Positions 1 to 10,376 are shown, counted from the stretch's first letter. The stretch: DNA of 56,144 nucleotides from Deltaproteobacteria bacterium (GCA_029262375.1 JAJCZM010000003.1:1-56144); one strand, 5' to 3'. Numbers and translations are program-made. The notes: generated by a model not told the origin, from the letters alone.

Positions 1-3000
1 AAACCCGGCCAAACTCCAGCGCAATATCCTCGCCGTCGTATACGTAGCGCGTGACGGTTGAATCGACGTCCTTCTCGATTCGGCGGCCCAGCGCATCGTA
101 GGCGTAGGTGACAACCGTCGTATCTGGCCGGTCGATCTGGATCAGCTGGTTCTGCGCGTCCCAGCTGTAGGTGGTGACGTCGAACGGCGGCGCCTTGTCG
201 GTCTTTGTCGCGAGGTTGCCGTTTAGGTCATAGGTATATGTGTAGCCGTCGTCGCTGTTTAAGCGGTTGGCGCCGTTGTGGCCGTGGGCGGCCGACAGGT
301 GAGAGGCCGTGCGGTTGCCCACTGCGTCGTAGTCATAGGATTCCGGCGCGGCGCCCGTTCCGCCCGTCACCAGGCGCTGCAGCTCGTCGTAGGTGTAGCT
401 TTTGGTGTCGGCCAGCTCCGCAATTGCGGCGATGTTGCCCGCTGGATCGTAGCTATACCCGAACACAGCCAGGTCGGTCACGCCGTCGTCGTGGGCAAGC
501 GCCATTAGTCGCCCGGTCGGGTCGTAGTCGTGGTCGGCGGTCGTCCCGTTCGGGAACTGGATCAGGTCTGGGCGCCCCGCGTTGTCGTAGGTTAGGTCGA
601 TCTGCTGGCTGCTTGCGGTGATGAGCTGGGCTAGGCGGCCGGCACCGTCGTAGTCATACGTTGCGCTACCGCCGAGCGAATCGGCAAGAGAATCGCGGTT
701 GCCTACCGCATCGTACGTATTCGTCAGCACCACCGCCGCCTGCGCTCCGAGATCGACGGTCGTCGCCGTCAGCACTCGGTTGTTGCCATCGTACGTGAAG
801 ATTGCGCGGCTGTCGCTGTCTTCGGCCTGTTCGAGATTGCCGGCGGGGTCGTAGGTGTAGTCGATCGTGTTGTCGGGGGTGTTGACGTCGGTCAGGCGGC
901 TTAGATCATCATAGATCCGCGTGAGCACCTGTGATCTTGGGTCGGTGGTTTGGATGAGGTTGTCGCGGCTGTCGTAGTCGAACTGCCATTGCTGCACGAG
1001 GTCGTTCTCGCGTGTTATCTGGCGGTCGAGTTCGTCGTACATGAATGTGGTCGTTTGTGCACGGGCGTCGGTGAAGGTCTCGACGTTGCCGTTGTCGTCG
1101 TAGGTGAAAATTTGTTCGCCGAGCAGGGCGTCGACCGATTTCACCAATTGATTCGCCGCGTCGTACTCGAAAAGGGTTGCTTCGAGCAAGGCGTCGAGAA
1201 CTCCGACGAGGTTACCGTTGTCGTCGTAGGCGAATGACGTGGTGCCAGTGAGCGGATCTTGGATCTCTAGGACTCGGCCGAGTTCGTCGTAGTCGCGACT
1301 CGTGATCTCGCCGGTTCCTAGTTCCGTTTCGTCGAGGTTGCCGGCCGGGTCGTAGCGGAAAGTCGTCGTGACGCCCGATCCGTCGGTTACCGTGAGCGGG
1401 CGGTTCATCGCGTCGTAGGTCGTGACGGTGGTGCGTTCTTCCGGTGTAAGCTCGCCTTCGATCACTTGCTCGATGTTGCCCGCCGTGTCGCGGACAAATC
1501 GTGTCACGTTGAGTACTGGGTCGGTGATCGTCTCTATGTTGCCGTCGCCGTCGTAGGTGAACGCCGTCGTCTCAGTGTTCTCGTCTTGCGATGTCAGCAC
1601 CAACCCCTGCCCGTTGTAGGTCAGGTTGCGTTCGCCCAACAACGGGTCCGTAATCTTCACGGGATTGCCAAAGGCATCATAGATAATCGTCGTATCTTTC
1701 AACGCAGCATCGGTAATCTTGGTTACTCGGTTGAACACGGTCTCGTACTCGAAGGATCGACTACGTTCAATCGGCGTGCCAACGGCTTCGGTGATCGAGA
1801 GCACGTTGCCCTGTGCGTCGTAAGTCAGGTCGGTGGCATAGACGCGCGGGTTCACGATCTGTGTGATTTGCCCGTTTTTATCGCGAATGGTCTGTGTGAT
1901 GCGCATGAGGTCATCGGTACGCTCTGTCGCAGCGCCAAATGCGTCGGTGCGAAATACAGTCGTCTTGTCATTGCCATCGGTGAACGACGCCGTAACGTCG
2001 GCCGCGAGCACCGGCGGCGCTGGGTTGCCGCTCGTGCCTATGCCCGAGGCTATGTCGGGCAGAGCCACGGTGGCGCCGGGCGAGACCTCACGGTCGGTTC
2101 CATCGGCGCGGTTGGCGCGAATGTTTCGGCCGGCGAAATTGAATTCGTAGGTCGTGTCGAATCCACGCTTGTCGGTTTGGCGGATCAGACGATGGCGGTA
2201 GTCGTAGTCGAAGCTGCGCTCGCTTAGATCCGGATCGATGATCTTCGTGAGATTCCCTTCGCCGTCGTGCTCGAAGGATGTCGTGCGGCCGGCCGGGTCG
2301 AGAACGGTGGTTAGCAGGCCACCAACGTAGGTGAACGTCGTTTCGAGCAGAGCCGGAGCCGGATCAATGATCTTCTCGAGTAACCCGGCGCCATCGTACT
2401 GAAACGTGGTCGTGTTGAGATTGCGGTCGACGACCGCGGTCAGGCGACCGTTGGCGTCGAAGTTCGATTCCGTGCCGTCTTTTAGGCGACGAGTAAACGT
2501 GCCGCCGCCGGTGTCGGTGAGCGTGGAGAAGTCGCCATTGGTCGCTATGAACGGCCCAGTGCCGCTGGAGTTGTAGAGGATTTCGATCGTTCCCGGGCCG
2601 AACGAGCCTTCGTGCGGCGCGATCACATCCAGGGCACCGTCGTTACTCACATCTGCCAAGCAAAGATCGTGAGCATCGGCAGTCGTTGTTAAGAACGAAG
2701 AGCGCGTGAAGGAGCCGCTGCCGTCACCGAACAGGATCGACACGATCGAATTCGAGGTGATCATGGCGATATCTAGATGGCCGTCCAGGTCGATGTCTGC
2801 CAGCTCGACCTCTTCGGGGTTCGCACCGCTGGGGGTGAGCACTACGCTGGACCAGAACCCTTTTGAGTTGGACAAGCCAGCCAGGCCGTTATTGATGAAC
2901 ACGGTCACCTTGTCATCAGCCCCTACGGTAGGCCCGGTCGCTACGACATCAAGTCGACCGTCTTCGTTGAGATCGCCGGTTGCCAAACGGCGAGCGTCGT

Positions 3001-6000
3001 CGACACTAGAGATCGTGATCGCGGCTGAGAAAGCGCCCGCGCCGTCGCCCATTTGGATCACCACGCTGTCATCCAGCGCTGAGAACAGATCGACATCGCC
3101 ATCGTCGTTCCAATCGCCGACGGCCACATCGTAGACGTTACCGCCAAGCGGGAGAGACAGCGTTGATGGAAACGCGCCGGCCCCATCGCCGAAGAACACG
3201 ACCAGATGCTGGCCGCCTTCGTTCGAAACAACGAAATCGAGGTTCGTGTCGCCATCGAAATCGGCAACCGCCACGCCCGATGGCGATGCCGAACTGCCAA
3301 CGTTGTCGGGTACCGAGAGTGTTCCCTGCGAGATAAAGCCGCCCGCACCGTCGCCGAGCAACACGAACGCGCGATCGAAGTTCGCAGCTTCACCCACGAC
3401 GACGATGTCGATGTTCGTGTCGCCGTTAAAATCGCCCAGCTTCGCATCGGCCGGTATCGCTCCGAATGTCTCAGGGGTGCTGACAGCAAAACCGCCCGCT
3501 CCATCGTTGGTGAGCAGTCGCAGCACACCGCTGTTCGCCGACTGACGCATCACCAATACGTCGTTGTGCACGTCGCCGGTCACTTCGGCCGCCAGCACGA
3601 CCTGCGGGAAGTCACCGATTGAACGAACAAGGGCGTCGTCGAACGCTCCCGGTGCGGCCCGTGCGAACGCCACCATGTTGCCGTTGCCCTCGTCGACAAC
3701 AACGGCGTCGCCGGTCGCCGACTGGTAAAGTCTCTCGACACCCTCGATCGACCACCCCGCTCCAAACGAACTGCTGCGCTCGTTGCGAATGACCATCGAA
3801 CCGCCGAGATTCGTGCCCGCGCTATTGGCACCCGTGTGATTGCGTAGCTGCAGGCGCGCAGGGTAAATGCCTGTCGAAGTGGATGCAGCGTCGAACTGTA
3901 GCGCTGTCGTGATGATCGTGCCTTCGCTCTCGGCGGAGGTGTCAAAGAAGAATCGAGTCGAAGCACCGGCGCCACCGAGATCCAGTTTCAAAGAGAGCGC
4001 ATCGCTTGAGGCGGGCACGGCCACACCGGTGTCGAGGATCGGCTGCGGATCGGCAGAAAGACTTCGATAGTTGAACTTTAGGCTACGATCGGTTTCGAGC
4101 GAGCGGTACGCGGCCGTGGTGTGTTCTTCGCTCAACTCACCGGAACAAACGGCGGTTTCTGAGCCGCTTGGACAGTTGGTCGCCAAGTTGATCAGCGCCT
4201 CGGCACCTGCGAGCGCGTCATCAACTAACTGTGCGAACACCGCCAGAAACGCATGCCAATCGTTCGCTCTGATGCCACCATCGAGCTGATCGATCGTCAT
4301 TCCAGTAGGATCGACCTCGCCGCGACCCACCGTCGTAAACTTGCCCGAGCCGGGGTCGAGCGACCAGAAGTTCACAATCGTCCCAGGATCAAACCCCTCG
4401 CTATTCGCGAAACTGATCGACGCCGGCGGATCGTAAACAACCCCCACCGGCTGAATCGTGATCAGCGGCGCAGGGCCCAAGAAGTCCGGGAGCGTGGCCG
4501 GTGCCAACGCTTCGGGCACTTCCGAGATCGTGATCGGACCGGTGTAGTCCGTACCGTTGGGGTTCTTCGCACTAAAGGCAGGAATCGTCAGCGTGATCCC
4601 CAGAGCAGTGTTCGTCACCTCCGTCGGTAACGCCGGGTCGACGAGCACAGGCTCATCTTCGTCATTGATGCGCGGCAAGAAGAACGGCCGCGAGATCACA
4701 TTGTCGGTGGCGGCAATGATCGTGATCCCTTCGCGAAAGCCCGCGTACGTGGCGTCATCCGGCCCGAGCTCGGCCGTCGAAGTATCGATGTCGAAGACCT
4801 GCTCTCCCGAAGGAATGCTGCTGAGCGTGAAGTCGCCGTTGCTGTCACTCGTGGCACTGATGCCCGAATCAATGATCGAGACCGTGGCACCTTCGATCGG
4901 CGTCTCGGTGCCTAGCACGAAATCGTTGGTGTCGAGCAAGCGGCCGCTTAATGCAGTCGTACCTGTGCCGGAACCGACCGTAATCGTCACCAGCTCGCTG
5001 TCGCTCAATCCTCCGTCGCTCGCCGTGAACGTCACATCGACGCTGCCCACCTGCGCCGCGTCGGGCGTGAACGTGAACGCGCCGGTGACGGCGTCGAAAC
5101 TCGCGTTGGCTTCCAGCGGTAGGGGCCCGGCCGACAGTGTGACGGCCTGCCCGTTGGGGTCGCTCGCGGAGATTGTCAGCGCTAGCGACTCGCCGAGCGC
5201 TATGCTCTGTGGACCGATCGGATCGAGCACCGGCGCATCGTTGCTGGCCGTCACCGTCACGCTATCGAGTGGGCTACTGAGCGCGTCATCGTTGACGACA
5301 AGCTGCGCGATGTAAGTACCAACAAGGTCAGCCGTGAACGTCGGCATCTCGGCGCTAATGCTGGACAGCGTCGCTGCGCTGCCAAACGGAACCACAACCA
5401 GTTCCCAAGCGAAGGTGAGCGCGTCGCACGTATCGTCATCCGAAGACGCGGATCCGTCTAACGTAACGGGATCCCCCGGAGACACCGTCTGGTCAGGTCC
5501 TGCATTCGCCTCGGGTGCGCGATTTTCTGCGGTGACGACGACCTGATCCGGAAAACTGACGTCGAAACCATCCGATACGAGCAACTCGGCGGTGTAGCTC
5601 CCTCTGCGATCGGCAGTGAACATCGGCATGGAGGTGGTCGCACCGCTCAAGGTCGCAGAGCTGCCTGCGGGCTTGTCAGTCAGCGACCATTGGAATGAGA
5701 TAGGCGCGCCCTCGGGATCGGATGAGCCAGTGCCGTCCAACGTCACGACCTGAATACAATTGGTCTCCTGATCAGGCCCAGCATCAGCCGCCGGCGCCAG
5801 GTTGTCCGCGTCAGCGCAAGTGAAATCCGCTGCACCGTTGTCGATCGTATCGCAGTCGGCTACCACACCGCTCGCGGCGCTCATCTCACGACACGCGCGG
5901 CAGCGCATTCGGTCGGGAATACATGCCTTGAGTCCTTCTATATCGGCGACGTGGCCGTAGCTCGGACAGACGTCCGCATACCCAACGAATAGCGCGCTGA

Positions 6001-6685
6001 GGTCGGGCCCACCTGTGCACTTGTCGAGCTTCTTCCCAAGCTGGACTTCAATCTTGCCGATCTTTCCCCGAGGATCGTTGGTTAGGCTATCGACGAGACA
6101 CGTCTCATATTCGGCCACGTTATCAAGCGTGTTTGGCGCTGCTGCACGGAGACCTTTCTTTACACAATTCGACACTTCGGAAGTCATACGCTTGTCTAGA
6201 AGGCCAACGCGCTTGGTCACATCGCGAACGCACTTCCCGTCGGGACTCGGCGGGAATGCGACATCCAGATCTGGCCCGAACGCATCTGCAACGGCCGCAA
6301 GTGCTTCTGATTCGTATGAGTCGAGTGCGGTCATACTATCCACGAACCCGAAATCAGGCAGTTCGGCGCAAGCCTTGTCGATGTCCCCGAGCCACTTGTT
6401 GTACGATTTTTGTGTCAGGCCGTTCGTGTCCGTCTCGAAACAGGTCTGCAGCGAAAACCCGACCGGCGGACTATTCTTGAAGTTGGTCTTCGCGCACTTC
6501 TCGATCCTTTTGAAAAAGAGTTTGCCATACTGCGGACCGCGCTTCGTCGCGATCTCCAGACAGCTTCGTTGGTCAGCCGACTGCAACTGCGCTCGGGCCA
6601 GACCTGACCACACAAGGCAGAAGAACAGTACCACCACGAGCTGTAGCGCCATGGAACGAGACACGAGTGAGCTAGATGTTTTCAT
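1..6685 (-). CDS. Giant secreted RHS/YD-repeat protein, C-terminus off window
   Basis: The reading frame is open from an ATG at 6685 (GGAGAG six bases upstream) to the left edge, giving 2228 residues without a stop. Reading the minus strand gives: signal peptide ~1-33; a Lys/Cys-rich, probably helical domain ~34-270; two PKD-like domains, each opening with a AGPDQ motif (~300-390, ~392-475); an Ig/cadherin-like domain (~482-565); a carboxypeptidase-regulatory-like domain (~577-660); a beta-rich region (~680-985); FG-GAP/VCBS repeats with DFNGDTNxDxVV-type calcium loops (~995-1370); then YD repeats such as FTYDDNGN and YDPAGNL (~1400 to the edge). RHS/YD proteins form hollow beta-shells that often enclose a variable C-terminal effector. 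That C terminus, and any immunity gene, lie outside this window. It is probably exported through Sec and surface-exposed. The domain identities are secure; the function (adhesin, toxin carrier or matrix protein) is not determined. Confidence 0.9.
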   Translation of the reverse strand, partial: MKTSSSLVSRSMALQLVVVLFFCLVWSGLARAQLQSADQRSCLEIATKRGPQYGKLFFKRIEKCAKTNFKNSPPVGFSLQTCFETDTNGLTQKSYNKWLGDIDKACAELPDFGFVDSMTALDSYESEALAAVADAFGPDLDVAFPPSPDGKCVRDVTKRVGLLDKRMTSEVSNCVKKGLRAAAPNTLDNVAEYETCLVDSLTNDPRGKIGKIEVQLGKKLDKCTGGPDLSALFVGYADVCPSYGHVADIEGLKACIPDRMRCRACREMSAASGVVADCDTIDNGAADFTCADADNLAPAADAGPDQETNCIQVVTLDGTGSSDPEGAPISFQWSLTDKPAGSSATLSGATTSMPMFTADRRGSYTAELLVSDGFDVSFPDQVVVTAENRAPEANAGPDQTVSPGDPVTLDGSASSDDDTCDALTFAWELVVVPFGSAATLSSISAEMPTFTADLVGTYIAQLVVNDDALSSPLDSVTVTASNDAPVLDPIGPQSIALGESLALTISASDPNGQAVTLSAGPLPLEANASFDAVTGAFTFTPDAAQVGSVDVTFTASDGGLSDSELVTITVGSGTGTTALSGRLLDTNDFVLGTETPIEGATVSIIDSGISATSDSNGDFTLSSIPSGEQVFDIDTSTAELGPDDATYAGFREGITIIAATDNVISRPFFLPRINDEDEPVLVDPALPTEVTNTALGITLTIPAFSAKNPNGTDYTGPITISEVPEALAPATLPDFLGPAPLITIQPVGVVYDPPASISFANSEGFDPGTIVNFWSLDPGSGKFTTVGRGEVDPTGMTIDQLDGGIRANDWHAFLAVFAQLVDDALAGAEALINLATNCPSGSETAVCSGELSEEHTTAAYRSLETDRSLKFNYRSLSADPQPILDTGVAVPASSDALSLKLDLGGAGASTRFFFDTSAESEGTIITTALQFDAASTSTGIYPARLQLRNHTGANSAGTNLGGSMVIRNERSSSFGAGWSIEGVERLYQSATGDAVVVDEGNGNMVAFARAAPGAFDDALVRSIGDFPQVVLAAEVTGDVHNDVLVMRQSANSGVLRLLTNDGAGGFAVSTPETFGAIPADAKLGDFNGDTNIDIVVVGEAANFDRAFVLLGDGAGGFISQGTLSVPDNVGSSASPSGVAVADFDGDTNLDFVVSNEGGQHLVVFFGDGAGAFPSTLSLPLGGNVYDVAVGDWNDDGDVDLFSALDDSVVIQMGDGAGAFSAAITISSVDDARRLATGDLNEDGRLDVVATGPTVGADDKVTVFINNGLAGLSNSKGFWSSVVLTPSGANPEEVELADIDLDGHLDIAMITSNSIVSILFGDGSGSFTRSSFLTTTADAHDLCLADVSNDGALDVIAPHEGSFGPGTIEILYNSSGTGPFIATNGDFSTLTDTGGGTFTRRLKDGTESNFDANGRLTAVVDRNLNTTTFQYDGAGLLEKIIDPAPALLETTFTYVGGLLTTVLDPAGRTTSFEHDGEGNLTKIIDPDLSERSFDYDYRHRLIRQTDKRGFDTTYEFNFAGRNIRANRADGTDREVSPGATVALPDIASGIGTSGNPAPPVLAADVTASFTDGNDKTTVFRTDAFGAATERTDDLMRITQTIRDKNGQITQIVNPRVYATDLTYDAQGNVLSITEAVGTPIERSRSFEYETVFNRVTKITDAALKDTTIIYDAFGNPVKITDPLLGERNLTYNGQGLVLTSQDENTETTAFTYDGDGNIETITDPVLNVTRFVRDTAGNIEQVIEGELTPEERTTVTTYDAMNRPLTVTDGSGVTTTFRYDPAGNLDETELGTGEITSRDYDELGRVLEIQDPLTGTTSFAYDDNGNLVGVLDALLEATLFEYDAANQLVKSVDALLGEQIFTYDDNGNVETFTDARAQTTTFMYDELDRQITRENDLVQQWQFDYDSRDNLIQTTDPRSQVLTRIYDDLSRLTDVNTPDNTIDYTYDPAGNLEQAEDSDSRAIFTYDGNNRVLTATTVDLGAQAAVVLTNTYDAVGNRDSLADSLGGSATYDYDGAGRLAQLITASSQQIDLTYDNAGRPDLIQFPNGTTADHDYDPTGRLMALAHDDGVTDLAVFGYSYDPAGNIAAIAELADTKSYTYDELQRLVTGGTGAAPESYDYDAVGNRTASHLSAAHGHNGANRLNSDDGYTYTYDLNGNLATKTDKAPPFDVTTYSWDAQNQLIQIDRPDTTVVTYAYDALGRRIEKDVDSTVTRYVYDGEDIALEFGRV

Positions 6686-6758
6686 GATTCTCTCCGGTCG
6701 AGTTCTACGGTTGCCCAGACACACGCGCCGTAAACGCGCAGCACGGACGGGGGCAATC

Positions 6759-8306
6759 TCAGAGGCACGGGCCGCATTCGAAATCAGCGGCGGGCTCGGT
6801 CGAGATGACGGGCGGGTTGGAGAACTGCGCCATTCGCCCGTCGGTGTTGGGCTCGGCATCGAGACAATCGTACGCCGTCCACCCTATCGTGCAGGTCGGG
6901 GCATCCACGGTGCAGGCGACATTGGGCTGGAAAGCGCAGAAGCCATCTCTTGCAGCGCCGGGATCAGTGGAAAGCGTGATCCGCGGCAACGTCGACACAC
7001 CGTCGGTCGCAGAAACGTCGACACTGGCGAACTCGCTAACACGCAGGCTGAAATCGCCGAACCCCAACGGTGCAAGAGGGTTCTTCGCGCCACTAAGAGA
7101 CGCCCGGCCGCCACCAGGACTCGACATGTTTATGACCGCTCCGTTTCCCGGCGCCAGGCCCTGCATGTCCAGCTGGCACCCCGAAAGCAGCACGCTGCCG
7201 CCCTGGCTAGAGAAGCTCTCGGTGGTTAGATCGCCACGACTCTCGATCACGGCGGTTGGCGTCAGAGTAAGGTCGTCGTCACTTGACCAAATATGGATGC
7301 TGCCGCCGTCGCCGTCGTAGCGTAGCCCGTTGGATTTCACGGTTCCGCTTACGACTACTGGGCCGGTTACAATCTGCGTGGAGATATCGCCACCGCCGCC
7401 TTCGCCGGCAGAAACGTCGATTAAGCCATTGATCTCCAAACCGCCACATCCTGCCGCCAGGATGACCTCCCCGCCTGTGGCCGTGCCGCCATTGGATCCT
7501 CGCCCACCGTCCGCGTAGATCTCGCCGTCAATGACCATCGAGTTATCCCCCTCGAGATAGATTATTCCGCCATCGGACTCGTCATTGTCTCCGTGAGAAT
7601 CCACCGTGCCGCCGCTCTCAATGATCAGGTCACCGTCGCGGGCGTACAGCTCAATCAGGCCGCCGCCGAATCGACGCCCGATAGCACTGATCGTCGCACC
7701 AACGATCACACTACCCCCGCTAGCTTCGATATAGATGTCGCCCCCTATGTTGACATTGTCCGAAGTCCCGCCGAGCTTGCCGTCGGTCTTGATGTTACTG
7801 CGGAGCGTGGCCGTGCCCTCGACCTGTACAAACAGCTCTCCGCCATCGGCAGACTCCGTCGTGCCAATCATGTCGATCCCAGGACCGTTATCCATGATGA
7901 GATCGCCGCCAGCCTGTATCTCGATGGTACTGTCCCCACCCTTGTTCCGCGCTTGGAGTCGCCCCTGAACGTCGAGAGTACCGGTAAGAGTCAGATCGAA
8001 ACCGACTTCGACGAACTCGCTCTCTACTGCCTCGATTCGCTTGAACTTGTTGACGGTCAGGTCGTTCGCGATCAGCTCGAAACGTCCGCCGGTGACCTTG
8101 ACCGTCGCCTTGACGACGATGTCGCGTCCGCTGCAGTCGACCACAGAGCCCGGATCAATCTGTTTTTGTGACGTGATGTTGCACACGCCCGTCGGCGGGC
8201 AAATGTCAGCGCAGGTTGTGACCGCCGCCGCGTCGCGCGAGACACCGAAGACGAGCAAGGAAACGAACAGGACGAGTACTGCATGACGGCTATGCGCTAA
8301 CGTCAT
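6759..8306 (-). CDS. Secreted beta-solenoid-like repeat protein
   Basis: This encodes 515 residues with an N-terminal signal peptide (hydrophobic stretch ~8-28, cleavage near DAAA). The mature N terminus is Cys-rich (CADICPPTGVC). It continues as irregular repeats rich in Gly, Asp, Ile and Val (GGDIYIEASGG, GGLIELYARDGD, GGIIYLEGD), the pattern of a right-handed beta-helix or filamentous-haemagglutinin-like solenoid. A Cys-rich tail ends in ECGPCL. There are no catalytic motifs I recognise. It lies 73 bp upstream of the giant RHS gene on the same strand, so the two may be co-transcribed, and both are predicted to be exported. A surface or matrix structural role is inference from the repeat type. 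Confidence 0.8.
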   Translation of the reverse strand: MTLAHSRHAVLVLFVSLLVFGVSRDAAAVTTCADICPPTGVCNITSQKQIDPGSVVDCSGRDIVVKATVKVTGGRFELIANDLTVNKFKRIEAVESEFVEVGFDLTLTGTLDVQGRLQARNKGGDSTIEIQAGGDLIMDNGPGIDMIGTTESADGGELFVQVEGTATLRSNIKTDGKLGGTSDNVNIGGDIYIEASGGSVIVGATISAIGRRFGGGLIELYARDGDLIIESGGTVDSHGDNDESDGGIIYLEGDNSMVIDGEIYADGGRGSNGGTATGGEVILAAGCGGLEINGLIDVSAGEGGGGDISTQIVTGPVVVSGTVKSNGLRYDGDGGSIHIWSSDDDLTLTPTAVIESRGDLTTESFSSQGGSVLLSGCQLDMQGLAPGNGAVINMSSPGGGRASLSGAKNPLAPLGFGDFSLRVSEFASVDVSATDGVSTLPRITLSTDPGAARDGFCAFQPNVACTVDAPTCTIGWTAYDCLDAEPNTDGRMAQFSNPPVISTEPAADFECGPCL

Positions 8307-9155
8307 CGGAAGATCTCCTTCGCCACTGCGGCGATTTCGTTGCGCTTGGATCCCGGCAAGGCGAAGCGCATGGCAGGTGCTATGTCATGAGCGTTACCAC
8401 CATGCTGACTTGGTCAACAAGACGGTCGGTAAAACTAGTTCGCGATCGGGTAGTCAGAAATGGCGACGTGCTACCTAGGACTTCAGAACACGCGAACGGC
8501 TAAGGGCGCGTTCTCGCTAGGTGCAGCGACCGCAATTGTGATCGAGGTCACACGTATGGCTGCGTGACACGCCATACCGTTGGTGCAGTCAGGATTCTTC
8601 GTATCGTAAGTCGTTAGGACGGAGCATTGGGAGGGGATTCGCTTGTCGATAGACTCCGGCTGCTTGTCACCGTCATCGATGCCTAAGACTGTAGGACCAC
8701 AGCGCGGTCGAAGCACCGCGCTCGCCCTTCGTGTTTCACAAGTTCGCGAAGAGTCCGTTCTCGAATTTGCGTCGAGCGACAAACCTGCGCCTCCCTGAAT
8801 CAAGACGGTCAAGGTGATGCCCGGGGCGAGCGCGAATCCTGCGGTGCCGGCGACAGCGCATACGCGGATACGATGATCGCTGACGTTAGAGAAGTAGGCT
8901 GATCGACGATGCGGCAGGGCATCCTTCAAAATGAGCACGGACCGGGTTCGTCTCTTCGCACCGAATCGAGGCTCCCCCTGACAAGCCCGCGGGCGCTGTC
9001 AATTTGATCGACTCGTCGGCAGAGTGGCGTTGCGCTGTCCTCGTGGACTCTCCCCAGTCGGGACGCTAGGAGTCTGTGATAGGCAATCACCAGCCGCCGG
9101 AGTGCCGACAATCGTCGGTCTGGCGCGAACTACGCGTGACGAAGGAGAGAACGAC
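8307..9155. other. Long gap, mostly non-coding
   Basis: About 850 bp separate the divergent repeat-protein gene (minus) and P450 gene (plus). Apart from the doubtful minus-strand frame at 8483-8938 it holds no recognisable gene. It should contain the promoters of both flanking genes. I could not pick a convincing -35/-10 pair for either. Confidence 0.6.
8483..8938 (-). CDS. Doubtful hypothetical ORF
   Basis: A GTG-started frame of 151 codons lies in the gap between the repeat-protein gene and the P450 gene. The translation has scattered Cys residues and a mildly hydrophobic segment near residues 27-50, but no domain, signal peptide or motif that I recognise. No ribosome site stands out. Codon use is less GC-biased at third positions than in the neighbouring genes. 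It could be a decayed or lineage-specific gene, or a chance frame in high-GC DNA. Confidence 0.25.
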   Translation of the reverse strand: MLILKDALPHRRSAYFSNVSDHRIRVCAVAGTAGFALAPGITLTVLIQGGAGLSLDANSRTDSSRTCETRRASAVLRPRCGPTVLGIDDGDKQPESIDKRIPSQCSVLTTYDTKNPDCTNGMACHAAIRVTSITIAVAAPSENAPLAVRVF

Positions 9156-10352
9156 TTGCCGAATTCGCCTAACCACCCAACGAACCCTGATATTCGCCTG
9201 CTCGACGGCGATTGGTACGCAGCCGATCCCCATCCGCAATGGCGCTGGATGCGCGAGAACGCCCCGGTGTACTGGGACGAAGCGGGGCAGGTCTGGGGCT
9301 TGGTCAGCTACGAGCACGTGCTCGGCGCGTCGAAAGATCCGGCCACGTTCTCGAACGCGAAGGGCATGCGCCCGGACGCACCGTTCATCCCGTCGATGAT
9401 CAACTTCGACGATCCGGAACACAAGAAGCGTCGCAACATTGTGAACAAAGGCTTCACGCTCGGGCGCGTGCAAGACAAGGAAGCGCGCATTCGTGAGATC
9501 ACGGTCGATCTCATCGAGCGTTGCCGTGCGCGCGGACGCTTCGACTTCGTGATGGACTTGGCCGCTTGGCTGCCGCTCATCACGATCGGCGACATGCTGG
9601 GAGTGCTGCCCGAGGACTATCCGTCTTTGCTGCGATGGTCCGACGATCTATTGAAGGGCACCGGCGCGATGACCGATGAAATCGCGATGAACGCAGCCAC
9701 GGCGTTTACCGAGTACAACGAGTATCAGGCCAAGGTCATCGAGGATCGGCGTTCCAAGACACCGCAAGAGGATCTCGTCAGCATACTCGTGCATGCGGAG
9801 ATCGACGGAGAGCGTCTCGACGACGAGAGCATTCTGCAAGAGTCATTGCTCATTCTCATCGGCGGCGATGAGACGACACGTCACGTCATCACCGGCGGCA
9901 TGTACGAGATGTTTCGAAATCCTGAGCAATGGGACCGTCTGGTCGCCGATCCGTCGCTCATGCCGACGGCGATCGAAGAAATGCTGCGTTGGGTCTCACC
10001 CATCAAGAACATGTCGCGCACGCTGACCCGCGACATCGAAATGGGTGGGCAGAAACTGCGAGAGGGCGAGAAGGTGTTGCTCTTCTATCCGTCGGCGAAT
10101 CGCGACGACGCCAAGTTCGAGAACCCCGATACTTTCGACATCACACGTCACCCCAACGAGCACATCGCCTTTGGCTGGGGCGCGCACTTCTGTCTCGGTG
10201 CCAGCCTCGCGCGATTGGAACTGCGCGTGATGTTCGAAGAACTGATCGCGCGCATGCCCGACCTTCGGCTCGTCAATGAAGACCGCCCCGAGATGCGGGT
10301 GTCGAACTTCATCAGCGGGATCGAGGGGCTCGAGGTCGAAGTCGGCGGCTGA
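9156..10352 (+). CDS. Cytochrome P450 (CYP142/CYP125-like)
   Basis: Haem-thiolate monooxygenase of 398 residues, a normal length for a soluble bacterial P450. The TTG at 9156 is the best start because GAAGGAGAGA lies just upstream; the frame opens further back, but that extension looks non-coding. Visible signatures are the I-helix oxygen-activation motif GGDETTR (~236), the K-helix ExxR as EMLR (~275), and the haem loop FGWGAHFCLG with the ligand Cys at ~346. The N-terminal phrase YAADPHPQWRWMRENAPVYW is very like the actinobacterial CYP142/CYP125/CYP124 group, which hydroxylates steroid or lipid side chains. No ferredoxin or reductase gene is adjacent, so electron donors must come from elsewhere. 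It is convergent with an F420-type oxidoreductase. The substrate is unknown; steroid, terpenoid or fatty-acid chains are plausible. Confidence 0.92.
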   Translation: MPNSPNHPTNPDIRLLDGDWYAADPHPQWRWMRENAPVYWDEAGQVWGLVSYEHVLGASKDPATFSNAKGMRPDAPFIPSMINFDDPEHKKRRNIVNKGFTLGRVQDKEARIREITVDLIERCRARGRFDFVMDLAAWLPLITIGDMLGVLPEDYPSLLRWSDDLLKGTGAMTDEIAMNAATAFTEYNEYQAKVIEDRRSKTPQEDLVSILVHAEIDGERLDDESILQESLLILIGGDETTRHVITGGMYEMFRNPEQWDRLVADPSLMPTAIEEMLRWVSPIKNMSRTLTRDIEMGGQKLREGEKVLLFYPSANRDDAKFENPDTFDITRHPNEHIAFGWGAHFCLGASLARLELRVMFEELIARMPDLRLVNEDRPEMRVSNFISGIEGLEVEVGG

Positions 10353-10376
10353 GAGCTGCGTCGTTCGATCGGGCGC

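Noticed and set aside
1..6685. Contact-dependent toxin call for the RHS protein
   Set aside because: The C-terminal effector region lies outside the window, so a toxin function is not supported here.
6015..7229. Open plus-strand frame of 404 codons
   Set aside because: It crosses the start of the giant RHS gene and the end of the secreted repeat protein gene, both well supported on the minus strand; its product has no recognisable domain and is Arg/Ser-rich as in antisense shadows.
9024..9155. 44-codon in-frame extension of the P450
   Set aside because: It lacks a ribosome site, has Arg/Pro-rich random-looking sequence, and the TTG at 9156 has a strong GAAGGAGA before it; P450 length is right without the extension.
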